Source: Spirochaetaceae bacterium
GTDB lineage: Bacteria > Spirochaetota > Spirochaetia > Treponematales > Breznakiellaceae
Length of the DNA: 8,134 nucleotides
Assembly (NCBI GenBank): GCA_031255655.1
Contig: JAIRSB010000030.1
Span: 1 to 8,134 of the forward strand
Direction of reading: 5' to 3'
The notes below the pieces were generated by a model, which searched no databases, was not told where the DNA came from, and saw nothing but the letters and a program-made list of their open reading frames with translations. Each line of letters begins with the position of its first letter. Position 1 is the first letter of the stretch. Positions 5,141 through 8,134 of this stretch are shown piece after piece. A program made the position numbers and the translations under genes.

Positions 5141-6373
5141 ATGTGTCAAATAACACTGGATAAAAATGTCCTCCAAAAACAGTACGACGCTGATTTTGCG
5201 GCTTGTGAGCAAATTGTAAAAGAATTGGAAGTATATTTAGAAGAATTGCTTTCATATATGTCGTCAAATTTGACAATCAAAGGGCGTGTAAAAAGTTTTC
5301 AAAGTTTTTTCAAAAAATACTTACGCTATCTATCCGAAATTTCCGGTGATGAATCGCCTGTCATACCGGATCAGATAGGTATAAGGATTGTTTGTCCATT
5401 CATCGAGGATATTAACTCCGTTGAAAAGACAATAAAAAACAGTTTCGAGCTTATAGAGCTTGAACGCAAAGGCTCTACCTATTCGTTCAAGGAATTCGGC
5501 TATGAGTCGTTGCACTTCTTGGTGCGTATTCCCGACAAAATAGGCGGCGGATACTCGAAGGTCTGCGGCGGGACTTTCGTGGGCGATATCGTCGAAATTC
5601 AAGTCCGCACGATATTGCAAGATGCTTGGGCGGAAGTGGAACACGAATTGGTATACAAGGCCGAATTCCGCCCGTTTGATTATCCAATGAAGCGTAAATT
5701 AGCGGCTATAAACGCTAGTCTTTCTCTTGCCGATACTATATTCCAGGAAATTCGCACGTATCAGCGTCATTTTAACGAGCAGTTAGGAAAACGCAAGGAA
5801 TCTTTTTACGATAAAGTTGAACAAAATGCCGATTCTTTTTTGTTAGATAAAGTCGAGCGTAAGGAGACTTGTAACGAACTTGTTTTGAACAAAACGAATA
5901 CGACCATTGATGATTTGCTGCTAAACGCGCTTTACTCTCATAATCGCGGAAACTTTTCTGAGGCCATTTCTTATTATTCAAACATTTTAAGTCTTACGTC
6001 GGATAACAATACCTCCTCATTGATACATAAACACCGCGGCATGGCTTTTTTCGCGCAATCGTTGTACGAAGAGGCAATAAAAGACTTTAATATGTCGTTC
6101 CAGTTTAACGAAAAATCATATCAGGCAGCGTATTACTGCGGTGTTGTGCGTCTTGTATTGCAGCAATACGAGGCCGCCATTGATGATTTTACCGCTTCTA
6201 TAAAAATAAACGCTTTTCAGCCCTATTGTTTTTACCGCCGTGCCGAAGCCTATTATCATTTAGAAGATTATCCGCAGGCGCTTTCAGATTGCGAGGCCGC
6301 GCTTGCTTTAGAACATGACCTTAAAGGCGCGTTAAAATTAAAAAATATGCTTCTTTCAAAGCTGAAAATGTAA
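5141..6373 (+). CDS. RelA/SpoT-domain alarmone synthetase with C-terminal TPR repeats
   Basis: The probable reaction is transfer of pyrophosphate from ATP to GTP or GDP, making (p)ppGpp. Numbering from ATG 5141 (410 aa), synthetase features are GRVKS (48-52), DQIGIR (77-82; metal-binding D77), FKEFGYESLH (116-125; Y121 in the nucleotide-stacking position), EIQVRT (152-157; catalytic-type E152), and WAEVEHELVYK (163-173). No HD hydrolase domain precedes it and no TGS or ACT domain follows, so it is of the small, synthetase-only kind. Residues ~258-393 hold about four TPR units (for example LYEEAIKDF, QYEAAIDDF and DYPQALSDC), probably a protein-binding module. An in-frame GTG at 5111 would add ten residues but lies in the hairpin and has no ribosome site; ATG 5141 has a weak GAAG at 5132-5135. 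It converges on ptsI with 4 nt between stops. A tRNA-modifying toxSAS is an alternative. Confidence 0.85.
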   Translation: MCQITLDKNVLQKQYDADFAACEQIVKELEVYLEELLSYMSSNLTIKGRVKSFQSFFKKYLRYLSEISGDESPVIPDQIGIRIVCPFIEDINSVEKTIKNSFELIELERKGSTYSFKEFGYESLHFLVRIPDKIGGGYSKVCGGTFVGDIVEIQVRTILQDAWAEVEHELVYKAEFRPFDYPMKRKLAAINASLSLADTIFQEIRTYQRHFNEQLGKRKESFYDKVEQNADSFLLDKVERKETCNELVLNKTNTTIDDLLLNALYSHNRGNFSEAISYYSNILSLTSDNNTSSLIHKHRGMAFFAQSLYEEAIKDFNMSFQFNEKSYQAAYYCGVVRLVLQQYEAAIDDFTASIKINAFQPYCFYRRAEAYYHLEDYPQALSDCEAALALEHDLKGALKLKNMLLSKLKM

Positions 6374-6377
6374 CACG

Positions 6378-8084
6378 CTAGTTTAGTAGCAGCGCGACTT
6401 CTTTCGCGGAAGCGCAGCGTAATGCTTTTTGCGCGAGTTTTTGGCACTCGGCAAAAGATTTTTCACAGATCGCACGTTTGACATCAGGGATGGCCGCCGC
6501 GTTCATGCTAAACTCGTCTAAGCCAAGTCCGGCAAGCAATGCCGTAAATCTTGTGTTACCTGCCATTTCTCCGCAGAGCGATACGGGCTTTCCTTTTTTA
6601 TGGGCTGCGTCTATGGTCATCTTTATGAGGCGTAGAATGGCCGGATGTTCCGGACGTGCAAGATAGTTTACTTTTTCGTTGCCGCGGTCTACGCCAAGCG
6701 TGTATTGAATCAGGTCATTGCTGCCTATCGAAAAAAAATCGGATTTTTTTATCAATTTGTCTGCGACAAGAGCGGCTGAAGGCGTCTCTATCATTGTGCC
6801 GGCAAGAATAGAGTCGCTGTAAGGCTGTTTTTTCACAGCGCAGTCCGCTTTTGCTTTTTCCAGAAAACCAAGGGCCTGTTCTAGTTCCTCAACTCCTGAA
6901 ACAAGTGGGAAAAGTATTCGAACCTTCCCATAGACAGAAGCCCGCAGGATAGCGCGCAACTGTGTCATGAAAACATCAGGCATAGAAAGGCTGACGCGGA
7001 TGGAACGCCATCCCAAAATAGGATTTTTTTCGGGTATGTCTTGTGATAAGGCGGGAATTATTTTATCGCCGCCGGCGTCAAGCGTGCGTATTGTTATCGG
7101 CAGTCCGTTTGCGGATTTTAGCATTTCGCTATAAGTGCGGTATTGTTCTTCCTCATCCGCCGTCTTTCTGTTGGCTAAAAAAGTGAATTCGGAACGGTAG
7201 AGACCTACCCCTTCCGCGCCGTTTTCTATGGCAGCTTTTAGTCCGTCCGGAGTTTCCGTATTTACTTTCAATATGAAACGTTTGCCGTCTGTTGTCTTAG
7301 CATTTTGTTTATTCTGCGATTTTATAGTTTTCAACCGCGCATGATACTCTTTGATGGTTTTTTGGTATAACGAAAGTGCGCCGCTGTCCGGCTCGATGAA
7401 AACTAGGCCTTTATTGCCGTCCACAATCAGTGTATTGCCGGTCTTTATCCGCGTGGAACCGTGTTTAATGCCTGTTACCGCTGGAATTCCCAAAGAACGC
7501 GCGATTATCGCTGTGTGCGATATATCGCTGCCTGAATCTGTTACGATGGCTTTTACAAAATTCTTGTCCATGGCTAGGGCTTGTGAAGGTAAAATGTCTC
7601 GTGCCACAACTATTACCGCCTCGGTAAGTGCGGCAAGGGAATGGCGTTGAATGGAAAGCAGTTTACTTAGCAGCTCTTGTGCCATATCTGAAATGTCAGA
7701 TGCCCGTTCTCTGAAATTCGCATCCGGCAGCATTGATAATTTATGTATGATATTCTGCGAAATGTCCCAAATTACGCTTTCAAGGTTTTGTTGTTTTTGT
7801 TCCAGTGTGTTTTTAATACTTTCATGAAATTCGATGTCTTCAAACATAAAAAGGCGCGCTTTCAGTATATTGTGCTGTTCACTGCCGGACATGGTTTTTG
7901 TGAGTTTTTGACGGATTTCATCTGTTATGGTGGATGTTGCGGACAAAAAGCGTCCCCATTCTTTGGTTATTTGCTCCCGTCTAATTTTATATCGTGGTAT
8001 TTCCGGTAGAGCGTTCTCTAAATAAACTAAAGCTTTGCCGATAACCGACCCGCCTGATGATGGGATGCCTTCAAGCTCTATCAT
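6378..8084 (-). CDS. ptsI: Phosphoenolpyruvate-protein phosphotransferase (PTS Enzyme I)
   Basis: Enzyme I takes phosphate from phosphoenolpyruvate onto a histidine and passes it to HPr, the first step of the PTS, in the cytoplasm. The 568 aa match the usual length (E. coli about 575). The order is normal: an N-terminal HPr-binding helical region (~25-145), the phosphohistidine domain with ISHTAIIARSLGIPAVTG (188-205; active H190), and the PEP-binding barrel with GLYRSEF (294-300; R297), IRTLDAGGDK (332-341; R333), NPILGWRSIR (354-363), MIETP (431-435; E432), GSNDLIQY (454-461), GVDRGNE (464-470) and CGEMAGN (504-510; C504). All expected catalytic residues are present. The stretch before H190, SGSDISH, departs from the common GGxTSH. 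There is no ribosome site before ATG 8084, but an ATGA overlap with an upstream frame suggests coupling. No sugar permease is in view; treponemes studied so far often have only a regulatory, permease-less PTS. Confidence 0.95.
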   Translation of the reverse strand: MIELEGIPSSGGSVIGKALVYLENALPEIPRYKIRREQITKEWGRFLSATSTITDEIRQKLTKTMSGSEQHNILKARLFMFEDIEFHESIKNTLEQKQQNLESVIWDISQNIIHKLSMLPDANFRERASDISDMAQELLSKLLSIQRHSLAALTEAVIVVARDILPSQALAMDKNFVKAIVTDSGSDISHTAIIARSLGIPAVTGIKHGSTRIKTGNTLIVDGNKGLVFIEPDSGALSLYQKTIKEYHARLKTIKSQNKQNAKTTDGKRFILKVNTETPDGLKAAIENGAEGVGLYRSEFTFLANRKTADEEEQYRTYSEMLKSANGLPITIRTLDAGGDKIIPALSQDIPEKNPILGWRSIRVSLSMPDVFMTQLRAILRASVYGKVRILFPLVSGVEELEQALGFLEKAKADCAVKKQPYSDSILAGTMIETPSAALVADKLIKKSDFFSIGSNDLIQYTLGVDRGNEKVNYLARPEHPAILRLIKMTIDAAHKKGKPVSLCGEMAGNTRFTALLAGLGLDEFSMNAAAIPDVKRAICEKSFAECQKLAQKALRCASAKEVALLLN

Positions 8085-8134
8085 TTGTTCAAATTGTATA
8101 GCAAAGCGGAATTGAAGACAAGGCGTGTGGCACT
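8081..8134 (-). CDS. Possible 3' end of a gene upstream of ptsI (partial)
   Basis: Reading leftward from the window edge, one frame stays open for 17 codons (ending LLYNLNK) and stops at TGA 8083-8081, overlapping the ptsI ATG as ATGA. Such 4-nt overlaps are common between coupled genes and would explain why ptsI has no Shine-Dalgarno sequence. The fragment is too short to identify. It does not resemble the end of HPr, which I looked for because ptsH often precedes ptsI. It may also be chance. Confidence 0.3.
   Translation of the reverse strand, partial: SATRLVFNSALLYNLNK

Noticed and set aside
6386..6416. CGCGA/TCGCG inverted repeat near the 3' end of ptsI as a shared terminator
   Set aside because: It is inside the ptsI coding sequence, only five base pairs, and has no T-run on either strand.
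6731..6750. A8 and T7 runs forming a near-palindrome in ptsI
   Set aside because: They encode Lys-Lys-Ser-Asp-Phe-Phe in frame and the gene is intact. Short A/T runs are expected at this base composition.
8019..8044. TAAA-N14-GCCGATAA, a sigma-28-like match on the plus strand
   Set aside because: It lies inside ptsI in antisense, and the bases are explained by the conserved V-I-G codons of Enzyme I. No plus-strand gene is visible to its right within the window.
1..8134. Four copies of AATAAACTA (2-10, 1839-1847, 3831-3839, 8021-8029)
   Set aside because: The contexts differ (intergenic, inside two genes, flaA leader), there is no regular spacing, and the word is AT-rich. Not enough to call a repeat or site.

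Overview
The window looks like chromosomal DNA from a spirochaete, most probably a Treponema-like member of the Spirochaetales. The main evidence is a complete flaA gene (3898-4935). It encodes a secreted flagellar filament sheath protein, a family confined to spirochaetes, and it strongly resembles the treponemal FlaA as I remember it. Moderate GC, strong AAGGAG-type ribosome sites and a TTG start on one gene fit the same group. I could not search a database, so species is not assigned. I see no rRNA, tRNA, CRISPR array, transposase or integrase.

Layout. Positions 1-341 are non-coding, with a candidate sigma-70 promoter. On the plus strand follow malQ (a GH77 4-alpha-glucanotransferase of the DPE2-like type with a long insertion between two catalytic residues) and, 2 nt later, an unrecognised multi-membrane-segment protein, probably translationally coupled to it. 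A hairpin lies just after that pair. Next comes a membrane-anchored GerMN-domain protein, then a 254-nt gap carrying a perfect sigma-28-type -10 octamer, a long hairpin with tandem G-A mismatches and a good sigma-70 promoter, all upstream of flaA. The 205-nt gap after flaA holds three successive inverted repeats: a rho-independent terminator, an AT-rich dyad, and a perfect 23-bp-arm hairpin. The hairpin ends only 27 nt before the next gene, a monofunctional alarmone synthetase (RelA/SpoT synthetase domain, no HD hydrolase) fused to about four C-terminal TPR repeats. Convergent to it, with 4 nt between stop codons, is ptsI (PTS Enzyme I) on the minus strand. The ptsI start overlaps the stop of what may be another gene at the right edge.

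How the genes may work together (inference). malQ and ptsI belong to carbohydrate use and carbon sensing. The RelA/SpoT-TPR protein would make a starvation alarmone, and flaA is a major motility product. Carbon status, stringent signalling and motility are thus side by side, but sequence alone shows no direct link. The most unusual part is regulatory: dense dyad structure around flaA and before the alarmone synthetase, and a convergent synthetase/ptsI pair with no visible terminator between them.
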